Assembly: GCF_018491765.1 (NCBI RefSeq)
Contig: NZ_JABWCU010000019.1
Coordinates: forward strand, 1-64,000
Direction: 5' to 3'
Length of the DNA: 64,000 nt
Origin: Novosphingobium profundi
GTDB lineage: Bacteria; Pseudomonadota; Alphaproteobacteria; Sphingomonadales; Sphingomonadaceae
Below are positions 1-7,110 of this stretch, one piece after another. Position numbers and translations under genes: made by a program. Under the pieces are notes generated by a model. The model had not been told where the DNA came from and made no database searches. It worked only from the letters and a program-made list of their open reading frames with translations. Every line of letters starts with the position of its first letter. Position 1 is the stretch's first letter.

Positions 1-122
1 TGGCGGCGCTGGCGGCCGAGCGGCTCATCGCCCGGATCGAGGAGCGCGCGCCGCCCGAACGCCGCCTGCCCACGATGCGGATCGTGCCCGCCGAATCGAC
101 CGGCCCCGCGCCGGTTGCCTAG
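1..122 (+). CDS. C-terminal end of a LacI-type transcriptional regulator (partial)
   Basis: The frame opening at base 3 reads about 39 residues to a TAG at 120-122. The peptide has the usual end of a LacI/GalR effector domain: a helix rich in Ala, Leu and Arg, then RRLPTMRIVPAEST, matching the common ending with a final strand and an 'EST' turn. Its TAG and the TAG of the converging uxuB share the bases CTAG at 119-122, so the two genes abut tail to tail. It may regulate the uronate genes beside it, and an inverted repeat at 3066-3079 is a possible target. The DNA-binding half lies outside the window, so family membership rests only on this short tail. Confidence 0.55.
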   Translation, partial: AALAAERLIARIEERAPPERRLPTMRIVPAESTGPAPVA

Positions 123-1561
123 AGCGCCGCGACCGGCTCGATGCCGCCCGCCTCCAGCGTGCCGAGCGCGCGCTCGAGCGCGCGGGTGAAGCGCGCCTCG
201 CCGGACAATTCGCCGAACACCGGGCGCAGCTCGAGCAGCGCGCGCCAGTCCTGCGCGCGGTCGAGCAGCGTTGCGGCGAGCGGATCGGTGAGGGTCGTAC
301 CTTCGCGGGCCGCTCGGGCAAGGAAGCGGATCCAGGCCGCGACGGGGACCGCAAGGCGCGCCGGATCGCGCCCGGCCGCGAGCGCGTCGCGCAACGTATC
401 GAGCAAGCGGTAGGGCAGCTTCTGCGAACCGTCCCAGGCGATCTGCGAAAGGAGGTGGCGCAGCGCGGGATTGGTGAAGCGGGCAAGCACCTGGGTGATG
501 TAGCGATCGAGGTCGAGCCCCGGCGTCGCGCCGACCGAGGGGGCGATGTCCTCGCGCATCAGCCGCTCGACGAAAGCGGCGAGGGGGGCGTGCGCCATCG
601 CTTCGGCCACCGTCTCGAGCCCGAGGCCGAGCCCGACATAGGCGAGTGTCGAATGCGCGCCGTTGAGCAGGCGCAGCTTGGCCTTCTCGAAGGGGCGCAC
701 GTCGGTGGTGAAGGTCACCCCGGCAAGATCGAGCGGGGGGCGCTCGCCGCTAAAACGGTCCTCGATCACCCACTGGGTGAAGCTCTCGCGCTGGATCGGC
801 CAGGCGTCCTCGAACCCGGTTTCGGCGCGCACGCGTGCGCGCAGCGCGTCGTCGGTCGCGGGCGTGATCGAATCGACCATCGCGTTGGGGAAAGTCACGT
901 TGTCCGCGATCCAGGCCGCCGTTCCGGGATCGAGCGCGCGGGCGAGCGCGAGCGTCGCGGCCTCGAGCTTGCGGCCGTTGTCGGTGACGTTGTCGCACGA
1001 GAGCACGGTCACGCCGGGCAAGCCGGCCGCGCGCCTTGCGGCCAGCCCGCGCACCAGCCAGCCGGTGAACGAGGCGAGCGGCGCGGTGGGCGCGAGGTCA
1101 CCCGAAAGCGCGGCAAGATCCGCGCGGATCGCGGGGTGTTCGAAATCGAGCGCGCCTTCGCCATCGAGGCAGTAGCCCTTCTCGGTCACGGTCGCGCTGA
1201 CGATGCGCGTTTCGGGCGCGGCGAGCGCTGCGAGGATGCGGGCGGGATCGTCCCGGGTGAGCACGCCCCCGATCGCGCCGATCACCCGGAACCGGCTTTC
1301 GGCATCGAGCAGCGCAAGCGTGTAGAGCCCGTCCTGGGGTCCGAGCGCCTGGGCCACGCTGCGCGAATTCAGGCTGACGCCGGTCACCCCCCAGCGCGGA
1401 TCGTGCGCGAGGACGGTGTCGAAGGCGGCGGCCTGGTGCGCGCGGTGGAAGGCGCCCGGGCCGAAGTGGACGACGCCGGGCACGACCTGCGCGCGGTCGT
1501 AGCCGGGCCGGGCAACATGCTCGGGCAGGGCGGCGAGCGCGGCGTTGGAAAGCCGGGTCAT
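119..1561 (-). CDS. uxuB: Fructuronate reductase / mannitol dehydrogenase family (UxuB)
   Basis: A 480-residue NAD-dependent long-chain polyol dehydrogenase. It should reduce D-fructuronate to D-mannonate in cytoplasmic glucuronate breakdown. The N-terminal nucleotide-binding segment carries HFGPGAFHRAH (residues 32-42), typical of fructuronate and altronate oxidoreductases. The catalytic trio Lys295, Asn300 and His303 lies in KLRLLNGAHS, the same spacing and numbering as in mannitol dehydrogenase. The ATG at 1561 overlaps the TGA of uxaC (ATGA), so the pair is an operon with coupled translation. The open frame runs on upstream through uxaC, but that part is antiparallel noise. It could also serve as tagaturonate reductase (UxaB), because uxaA lies next door and no separate uxaB is visible; reading the sequence cannot separate the two substrates. 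Confidence 0.88.
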   Translation of the reverse strand: MTRLSNAALAALPEHVARPGYDRAQVVPGVVHFGPGAFHRAHQAAAFDTVLAHDPRWGVTGVSLNSRSVAQALGPQDGLYTLALLDAESRFRVIGAIGGVLTRDDPARILAALAAPETRIVSATVTEKGYCLDGEGALDFEHPAIRADLAALSGDLAPTAPLASFTGWLVRGLAARRAAGLPGVTVLSCDNVTDNGRKLEAATLALARALDPGTAAWIADNVTFPNAMVDSITPATDDALRARVRAETGFEDAWPIQRESFTQWVIEDRFSGERPPLDLAGVTFTTDVRPFEKAKLRLLNGAHSTLAYVGLGLGLETVAEAMAHAPLAAFVERLMREDIAPSVGATPGLDLDRYITQVLARFTNPALRHLLSQIAWDGSQKLPYRLLDTLRDALAAGRDPARLAVPVAAWIRFLARAAREGTTLTDPLAATLLDRAQDWRALLELRPVFGELSGEARFTRALERALGTLEAGGIEPVAAL

Positions 1562-3006
1562 GCGCCCGCTCCCGGGCTCGGCAGGCGATAGGCCTTGCGT
1601 ACGAGGCCGACAGTCAGCTCGTGCGCGAGTTCGGCCGCTTCCCAGTCCGCCATGCGGTGCTCGGCGACGAGGCGGGCGAGGAAGCCGCAGTCGATACGCC
1701 GCGCGACGTCGTGGCGCGCGGGGATCGACAGGAACGCGCGGGTGTCGTCGTTGAAGCCCACCGTGTTGTAGAACCCGGCGGTCTCGGTGGTCATCTCGCG
1801 GAAACGGCGCATGCCCTCGGGGCTGTCGTGGAACCACCAGGCAGGGCCGAGGCGTAGGCATGGATAGTGCCCGGCGAGCGGGGCCAGTTCGCGCGCGTAG
1901 GTCGTCTCGTCGAGCGTGAAGAGGATCACGGTGAGTGTGGGTTCGTTGCCCAGCAGGTCGAGCATCGGGCGCAGCGCCTCGACGTATTCGGTGGCGCGCG
2001 GGATGTCGGCGCCCTTGTCGCGGCCGTGGCTGGCGAAGAGCTTGGCGTTGTGGTTGCGCGTGGCGCCGGGGTGGATCTGCATGGTCATGCCGTCCTCCAC
2101 GCTCATGCGCGCCATCTCGGTGAGCATCTGTGCGCGGAACAGCTCGGCTTCCTCTGCGGTGACCACGCCCGTGCCTTCGAAGCAGGCCCGCACCTTGGCG
2201 TAGAGCGCCTCGCACTCGGTGCGCGACAAGTTGGCGGTGCGCGCGGTGAGGAAACCGTGGTCGGTCGCGGTCGCGCCCAGGGCCCGGAAATCGGCGCGGC
2301 GGCGGCGGTGTGCGGCGAGATAGCCCTGCCACGAGGAGAGGTCTTCGCCCGAAAGCTCGGCAAAGCGCGCCATGTCGCGCGCGAAGCTGTCGTGCTCGGG
2401 ATCGATCACCGAATCGGGGCGGTAGGTGGTGACGACATTGCCCTTCCAGCCCGAGGCGCGGATCGCCTTGTGGTGTTCGAGCGTGTCGGCCGCGCCCTCG
2501 GTGGTCGCCAGGAGCTCGATGTTGAAGCGCTCGAACAGCGCGCGCGGGGTGAAGGCCGGGCTGGCGAGAGCCTCGGCGATGGTGTCATAGTACCGGTCCG
2601 CGCTGCCCGCATCGAGCGCCTCGTCGATGCCGAAGACCTCGGCAAAGACGTGGCCCAGCCACATCGCCGAGGGCGTGCCCCGGAACAGGTGCCAATTCGC
2701 CGCGAAGAGGCGCCAGGCTGCGCGCGGATCGGTTTCGGGCCGTACCCCGCCCTTGCGCGGCACGGCCAGCGCGTCGAGGTCCACGCCTTGCGAATAGAGC
2801 ATGCGAAAGAGGTAATGGTCGGGTGCGAGCAGCAGCTCGGTGGCGTTCGACCAGGGCGCGTTGCCGGCGAACCATTCGGGATCGGTGTGGCCGTGGGGGC
2901 TGATGATCGGCAGATCCGCGACACCGGCGTAGAGTTCGCGCGCGATCGCGCGGGTGGTGGGATCTGCGGGCAGCAGGCGGTCGGGATGCAGGCTGAGGCG
3001 GGCCAT
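1558..3006 (-). CDS. uxaC: Uronate isomerase (glucuronate/galacturonate isomerase)
   Basis: A 482-residue cytoplasmic amidohydrolase-fold enzyme that isomerises D-glucuronate to D-fructuronate (and D-galacturonate to D-tagaturonate). The N-terminus MARLSLHPDRLLPADP, followed by the metal-binding SPHGHTDPEWFA with His38 and His40, is characteristic of the UxaC family, and the length is normal. The ATG at 3006 is preceded by GGAG about 12 bases upstream. It is the first gene of the uxaC-uxuB operon, with a 4-base overlap into uxuB, and it is divergent from uxaA across a 91-base gap that contains a 14-base inverted repeat. Confidence 0.93.
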   Translation of the reverse strand: MARLSLHPDRLLPADPTTRAIARELYAGVADLPIISPHGHTDPEWFAGNAPWSNATELLLAPDHYLFRMLYSQGVDLDALAVPRKGGVRPETDPRAAWRLFAANWHLFRGTPSAMWLGHVFAEVFGIDEALDAGSADRYYDTIAEALASPAFTPRALFERFNIELLATTEGAADTLEHHKAIRASGWKGNVVTTYRPDSVIDPEHDSFARDMARFAELSGEDLSSWQGYLAAHRRRRADFRALGATATDHGFLTARTANLSRTECEALYAKVRACFEGTGVVTAEEAELFRAQMLTEMARMSVEDGMTMQIHPGATRNHNAKLFASHGRDKGADIPRATEYVEALRPMLDLLGNEPTLTVILFTLDETTYARELAPLAGHYPCLRLGPAWWFHDSPEGMRRFREMTTETAGFYNTVGFNDDTRAFLSIPARHDVARRIDCGFLARLVAEHRMADWEAAELAHELTVGLVRKAYRLPSPGAGA

Positions 3007-3065
3007 GGTGCGTCGGGTCTCCGGTCCATTTTCGCGGCAATGTCTGGCTAGCGAGTACCTAGTTG

Positions 3066-3079
3066 TGCCAGCGTTGGCA
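3066..3079. promoter_or_regulatory. Candidate operator between uxaC and uxaA (TGCCA-N4-TGGCA)
   Basis: TGCCAGCGTTGGCA is a 5+4+5 inverted repeat in the 91-base gap between the divergent uxaC and uxaA. On the minus strand its arm forms TTGCCA, which could serve as a -35 element with TACTCG 17 bases further on, so a bound repressor would block transcription. The LacI-type tail at the window's left edge is one candidate regulator. This is inferred from position and symmetry alone. Confidence 0.4.
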
Positions 3080-3097
3080 ATGCTGTATTTCCGCGCC

Positions 3098-4630
3098 ATG
3101 ACCACGGCTGAAACGACTCTTCTTCCCGCTGCCCCCGACGCCATCCGCATTGGGGTTGAGGACCATGTGGCGATTGCGCTGCGCCCGCTCGAGGCGGGCG
3201 AGGAGGTGCTCGTCGCAGGTGCCCGCGTGCGCTTGCGCGATGCGGTGCCGAGCGGGCACAAGTTCGCGCTCGTGGACATTGCGCAAGGCGCGCCGGTCTA
3301 TCGCTACCGCGCGCCGATCGGGCTGGCGACGCGCGCGATCGCGCCGGGCGAACACGTCCACAGCCACAACCTGCACACCGCGCTCGGCGGCGAGCGGAGC
3401 TACAGCTATTCCGGCGCAGGCGTTCGGGCGCCCGCGGCGCCCGGTTCGCGCGAACACACCTTCCAAGGCTACCGACGCGCCGATGGTGCGGTGGGCACGC
3501 GCAACGAGCTCTGGATCCTGCCGACGGTCGGTTGCGTCGGGCGGCTGGGCGAGCGGCTGGCCGCAAGCGCCAATCAACGCCTGGCTGCGCTGGCGCCCGA
3601 AGGCGTCGACGGGGCCCATGCCTTCAACCACCCCTTTGGCTGTTCGCAGCTTGGCGCGGACCTCGAGGGGACCGCGGCGGTGATCGCTGCGCTCGCGCTC
3701 AACCCCAATGCGGGCGGCGTGCTGCTGCTCGGGCTGGGCTGCGAATCAAACCAGCTCGACGCGCTGCTCGAGCGCATTCCCGCCGACCGCCGCGCACGCC
3801 TGCGCGTGCTGCGCGCGCAATCCGAAAGCGACGAGTTCGCCGCGGGCGAAGCGTTGATCGACGAGCTGCTGGCACTCATGGCACGGGACCGGCGCGAGGA
3901 AGTCCCGCTTTCGGCGCTGCGCCTGGGCGTCAAGTGCGGCGGCTCGGACGCGATGAGCGGACTGACCGCCAATCCCCTGATCGGGCTCATGGCCGACGCG
4001 GTCACCGAGGCGGGCGGTTCGGCAATCCTGACCGAAATTCCCGAGATCTTCGGGGCCGAGACGCTGCTGATGGAGCGCGCGGTGGACGAGGGCGTGTTCG
4101 ACAAGCTCTGTACGCTCGTCAACGGCTTCAAGCGCTACTTCCTCGAGAACGGCGAGCCGGTTTCGGAAAACCCCAGCCCGGGCAATATCGCAGGCGGGAT
4201 CACCACGCTGGAGGAAAAGTCGCTCGGTGCGGTGCAGAAGGGCGGCCTGGCCCCGGTCTGCGACGTGATCGGCTATGGCGAACGGCTTTCGCGCAGCGGC
4301 CTGACGGTGCTCGAGGCGCCGGGCAACGACGCGGTCTCGACGACCGCGCTGGCGGCCGCTGGGGCGACGATCACCCTGTTCTCGACCGGGCGCGGCACAC
4401 CGCTCGGCAGCCCGGTGCCCACGCTCAAGATCGCCTCGAACCACGCCTTGGCGCAGCGCAAGGCGAACTGGACCGATTTCGATGCCGCGCGCGTGCTCGA
4501 GGAGGGGATGGACGGCGCAGCGCAGGCGCTGCTCGCGCGCATCCTCGCCATCGCCAGCGGCGCGCGCGCGCGCAACGAGATCAACGAGGAGCGCGCCATC
4601 GGCATCTGGAAACGCGGCGTGACCTTGTAG
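3098..4630 (+). CDS. uxaA: Altronate dehydratase (UxaA)
   Basis: A 510-residue dehydratase that converts D-altronate to 2-keto-3-deoxy-D-gluconate in the galacturonate branch. The first ~90 residues form a SAF-type domain (GVEDHVAIALRPLEAGEEV). The long C-terminal catalytic domain includes NHPFGCSQLG and VKCGGSDAMSG, with the cysteines and histidines expected for iron-dependent members. Single-chain length is normal. I chose the ATG at 3098 (MTTAETT); an ATG at 3080 would add six residues and touches the candidate operator at 3066-3079, and neither has a clear ribosome site. It is transcribed divergently from uxaC-uxuB. UxaA suggests galacturonate is also used, though a dedicated UxaB is not visible here. 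Confidence 0.9.
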   Translation: MTTAETTLLPAAPDAIRIGVEDHVAIALRPLEAGEEVLVAGARVRLRDAVPSGHKFALVDIAQGAPVYRYRAPIGLATRAIAPGEHVHSHNLHTALGGERSYSYSGAGVRAPAAPGSREHTFQGYRRADGAVGTRNELWILPTVGCVGRLGERLAASANQRLAALAPEGVDGAHAFNHPFGCSQLGADLEGTAAVIAALALNPNAGGVLLLGLGCESNQLDALLERIPADRRARLRVLRAQSESDEFAAGEALIDELLALMARDRREEVPLSALRLGVKCGGSDAMSGLTANPLIGLMADAVTEAGGSAILTEIPEIFGAETLLMERAVDEGVFDKLCTLVNGFKRYFLENGEPVSENPSPGNIAGGITTLEEKSLGAVQKGGLAPVCDVIGYGERLSRSGLTVLEAPGNDAVSTTALAAAGATITLFSTGRGTPLGSPVPTLKIASNHALAQRKANWTDFDAARVLEEGMDGAAQALLARILAIASGARARNEINEERAIGIWKRGVTL

Positions 4631-4690
4631 GCACGCCGCGTGCCGCCCCCCGATCCGCGCGCGGCGCGGGCCGGGGGCGCGAAGCCGGCC

Positions 4691-5701
4691 TCAGGCCGTA
4701 ACGGCGATGTCCTGCAGCGTGCGGATCTCGGCCGCGTCGCCCAGGATCAGGCCGACACGCTGGTGCAGGCTGGCGGGCTGGATGTCGAGCACGCGGCCCG
4801 CGCCGTCGATCGCCGCGCCGCCGGCCTGCTCGATCAGCAGGCCCATCGGGTTGGCCTCGTAAAGCAGGCGCAGGCGGGCCTTGCCCGGCGTGCGGCTGTC
4901 GGAGGGGTAGAGGAAGATCCCGCCACGCTTGAGGATGCGGTGGACGTCGGCGACCATCGAGCCGGTCCAGCGCATGTTGTAGGCACGCCCGCACGGCGCC
5001 TTCTCGTTGGTCAGGCGCTCGTTGATGTAGTGGGTGATCTCGCTCGACCACTGGGGGCGGCGGGCCATGTTGATGGCGATCTCGCAATTGCCCTCGGGAA
5101 TGCGGATCGGGCCGTCGGTCATGATCCAGGCGCCCAGTTCGCGGTCGAGCGTGAACTCGTAGACGCCGGTGCCCAGCGTGAGCACCAGCAGCGTCTGGGG
5201 GCCGTAGATCGCATAGCCCGACGCGGCCTGTTCGGTGCCGGGCTGGAGGAAGTCGTCCTCGCACACCTCACGGCCCGCGCAGGCGGCCGGCGCGCGCAGG
5301 ACCGAGAAGATCGTGCCGACCGACAAGTCGACGTCGACGTTGCTCGACCCGTCGATCGGATCGTAGACCAGCAGGTATTCGCCGCGGGGGAAGCGGTTGG
5401 GGATGGGATGGATGGTGTCCATTTCCTCGGACGCCATGCCCGCCAGGTGCCCGCCCCATTCGTTGGCGTCGACCAGCAGGTCGTTGGCGAGCACGTCGAG
5501 CTTCTTCTGGACTTCGCCCTGGACGTTCTCGGATTCCAGGCTGCCCAGCACGTCGCCGAGCGCACCCTTGGAGATCGCGTGGTTGATCGCCTTGCAGGCG
5601 CGCGCGACGGTTTCGATGAGGAGGCGCAGTTCGGCCGGGCAGGTCGAATCGGGCCGCCGCTGCTGCTCGAGGAGGAAGCGGGTGAGAGTGACGGGTTTCA
5701 T
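4691..5701 (-). CDS. fbp: Fructose-1,6-bisphosphatase class I
   Basis: A 336-residue cytoplasmic phosphatase producing fructose 6-phosphate, the committed step of gluconeogenesis. The class I metal-binding signature DPIDGSSN starts at Asp114, preceded by the conserved ASEEMD around residues 90-95. The C-terminal half has the expected [17 protein letters not shown] and [11 protein letters not shown] segments. Start at ATG 5701; a GGAAGGAG lies somewhat far upstream. The position beside hexuronate genes fits growth on sugar acids that enter as pyruvate and triose phosphate and so need gluconeogenesis. It converges with uxaA across a 60-base GC-rich gap with a possible hairpin (GCCCCC...GGGGGC). 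Confidence 0.95.
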   Translation of the reverse strand: MKPVTLTRFLLEQQRRPDSTCPAELRLLIETVARACKAINHAISKGALGDVLGSLESENVQGEVQKKLDVLANDLLVDANEWGGHLAGMASEEMDTIHPIPNRFPRGEYLLVYDPIDGSSNVDVDLSVGTIFSVLRAPAACAGREVCEDDFLQPGTEQAASGYAIYGPQTLLVLTLGTGVYEFTLDRELGAWIMTDGPIRIPEGNCEIAINMARRPQWSSEITHYINERLTNEKAPCGRAYNMRWTGSMVADVHRILKRGGIFLYPSDSRTPGKARLRLLYEANPMGLLIEQAGGAAIDGAGRVLDIQPASLHQRVGLILGDAAEIRTLQDIAVTA

Positions 5702-5774
5702 GATGGCCTGCGTGCTCCTTCCAAACGAACTTTGTCCCGCTCGGTAACAGCGATGGTGGCTGGCGTCGAGCGCC

Positions 5775-6653
5775 TCACAGCGCATTTCCGACGAGGCGGG
5801 CGACCTCGTCGCCATGGACGAAGGCGACCGCGCGTTCGATCGCGCGCGCGTCGGGCGCGATGCCGGTGTAGAGCACGAATTGCTCGAGCGCCTGGAGCAC
5901 GATCACTTCGGCGCCCGTGATCACCGGTTTCCCGGCATCCTCGGCGGCTTTCACGAAGAGCGTGCGCGCGGGCTGGGCGACGACGTCGAAAGCGACTTGG
6001 CAGCCCGCGACATGTTCGGCGGGGAACGCCAGCACTTCGGCGTCGGCGCCCTCCATGCCGAGCGGGGTGACGTTGACGAGCAGCCCCGCGCCGGGTTCGG
6101 GCAGGGTCTCGCTCCAGGCAAAGCCGTATTGGGCGGCGAGCGCGGGGCCGGTCTCGGGATTGCGGGCGACGATCGTTCCCGCGCGAAAGCCGCAGTCGCG
6201 AAGTGCCGCCGTGACCGCCTTGGCCATGCCGCCGCTGCCGCGCAGCACGAAGGGCGTCGCGGGATCGATCGCGCGGCGCTCGACCAGCCGGCGCACGGCC
6301 GAATAATCGGTGTTGTACCCGGTCAGCCGGCCCTCGTCGTTGACGATGGTGTTGACGCTGTCGATCGCGCGGGCCGAGGCCTCGAGGCCGTCGAGCAGGG
6401 GGATCACCGCCTCCTTGAAGGGCATCGAGATCGCGCAGCCGCGCACGCCCAGCGCGCGCAGGCCCGCGATCGCGCCCGCGATGTCGGCGGTCGGGAACGA
6501 CTTGTAGACATAGTCGAGCCCGAGCAGGCCGTAGAGCGTGTTGTGCAGCCGCGAGCCCGCATTGCCGGGGCGCGCGGAAAGCGACATGCACAGCCGCGTA
6601 TCGCGCCCGATGGTCTGCTTGTTGAGGAAGGGCAGGTCGGAAAATTCGGTCAT
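5775..6653 (-). CDS. Shikimate dehydrogenase-like protein (HI0607/SDH-L type)
   Basis: A 292-residue NAD(P)-dependent oxidoreductase of the AroE superfamily. The N-terminal substrate domain has [20 protein letters not shown] and a later [13 protein letters not shown], whose Lys is the usual catalytic residue. A central NTDY and a GSGGMAKAV nucleotide loop follow. The 'CMSLSARP' start and '[11 protein letters not shown]' are hallmarks of the Haemophilus HI0607 class (SDH-L), which has low shikimate activity and an unclear natural substrate. It is therefore unlikely to be the housekeeping AroE. Start at ATG 6653, shortly downstream of fbp in the opposite reading order (fbp lies 73 bases after its stop, same strand). 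It probably shares transcripts with fbp. Confidence 0.85.
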   Translation of the reverse strand: MTEFSDLPFLNKQTIGRDTRLCMSLSARPGNAGSRLHNTLYGLLGLDYVYKSFPTADIAGAIAGLRALGVRGCAISMPFKEAVIPLLDGLEASARAIDSVNTIVNDEGRLTGYNTDYSAVRRLVERRAIDPATPFVLRGSGGMAKAVTAALRDCGFRAGTIVARNPETGPALAAQYGFAWSETLPEPGAGLLVNVTPLGMEGADAEVLAFPAEHVAGCQVAFDVVAQPARTLFVKAAEDAGKPVITGAEVIVLQALEQFVLYTGIAPDARAIERAVAFVHGDEVARLVGNAL

Positions 6654-6882
6654 CTGGGACGCAATCCTCGTTGAAGCAGGTCGGGCCGGCGAGCGCGATG
6701 TCGCCGGGCATGTGTGCGCCCCGCCAGCGGCGCAACTATGCAACAGCTGTCCGCGCTCTCGCAAGCCCGCGCGCCAGCCGGCCTTTTGCGCGAGCGGAGC
6801 CTCTGCGCACGTCGAGCAGGCTCACCGATCGCGTGGGCAAGGCCAGCGTGACGCCTTGGCCCTTGCCACTGCGGGCCGAAAA

Positions 6883-6911
6883 TTGGACTGTCCATGTCCC
6901 GAAATTGGTAT
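6883..6911 (+). promoter_or_regulatory. Candidate promoter for the GH115 gene
   Basis: TTGGAC at 6883-6888 and TGGTAT at 6906-6911 are separated by exactly 17 bases in a locally AT-richer stretch ahead of the GH115 gene. The -35 is itself embedded in the dyad TGGACTGTCCA (6884-6894). The candidate operator at 6912-6942 begins right at the expected start point. The rest of the 6654-7007 gap holds no convincing gene. Confidence 0.45.
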
Positions 6912-6942
6912 GGGCACTTGTCTGAGAGACAAATCCGTGCCC
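6912..6942. promoter_or_regulatory. Nested inverted repeats, candidate repressor site for GH115
   Basis: The core TTGTCT-GAG-AGACAA (6918-6932) is a perfect 6+3+6 dyad. It is flanked by an outer pair, GGGCAC (6912-6917) and GTGCCC (6937-6942), also perfectly complementary. The core resembles GntR/FadR-family operators. Its position just after the -10 hexamer at 6906-6911 would block transcription start, in keeping with substrate-induced expression of a xylan-degrading enzyme. The regulator is not identified. Confidence 0.5.
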
Positions 6943-7007
6943 TAAATTCGCCGACAACGACAGGCGCCGAAGCGCGGATAGGGAGATGGACCGATGGAAA
7001 GGGCAGC

Positions 7008-7109
7008 GTGAACATCGCGCAGATGGTCAAGGGCCTGCCGGTGGTGAGCGCTCCGGCGACGGTCGATGCGGTGCTTCTGGCGCCGTTCGCCACGCCGGAC
7101 GTGCGCTGA
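7008..7109 (+). CDS. Possible 33-codon leader ORF ahead of GH115
   Basis: A GTG at 7008 preceded by AAAGGG (6999-7003, spacing about 5) opens 33 codons ending in TGA at 7107-7109, one base before the GH115 ATG at 7111. GH115 itself has no good ribosome site, so its translation may depend on ribosomes finishing this short frame. The peptide (VNIAQMVKGLPVV...) is not one I recognise and has no obvious signal. It could equally be a chance frame or a fossil gene end. Confidence 0.3.
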   Translation: MNIAQMVKGLPVVSAPATVDAVLLAPFATPDVR

Positions 7110-7110
7110 G

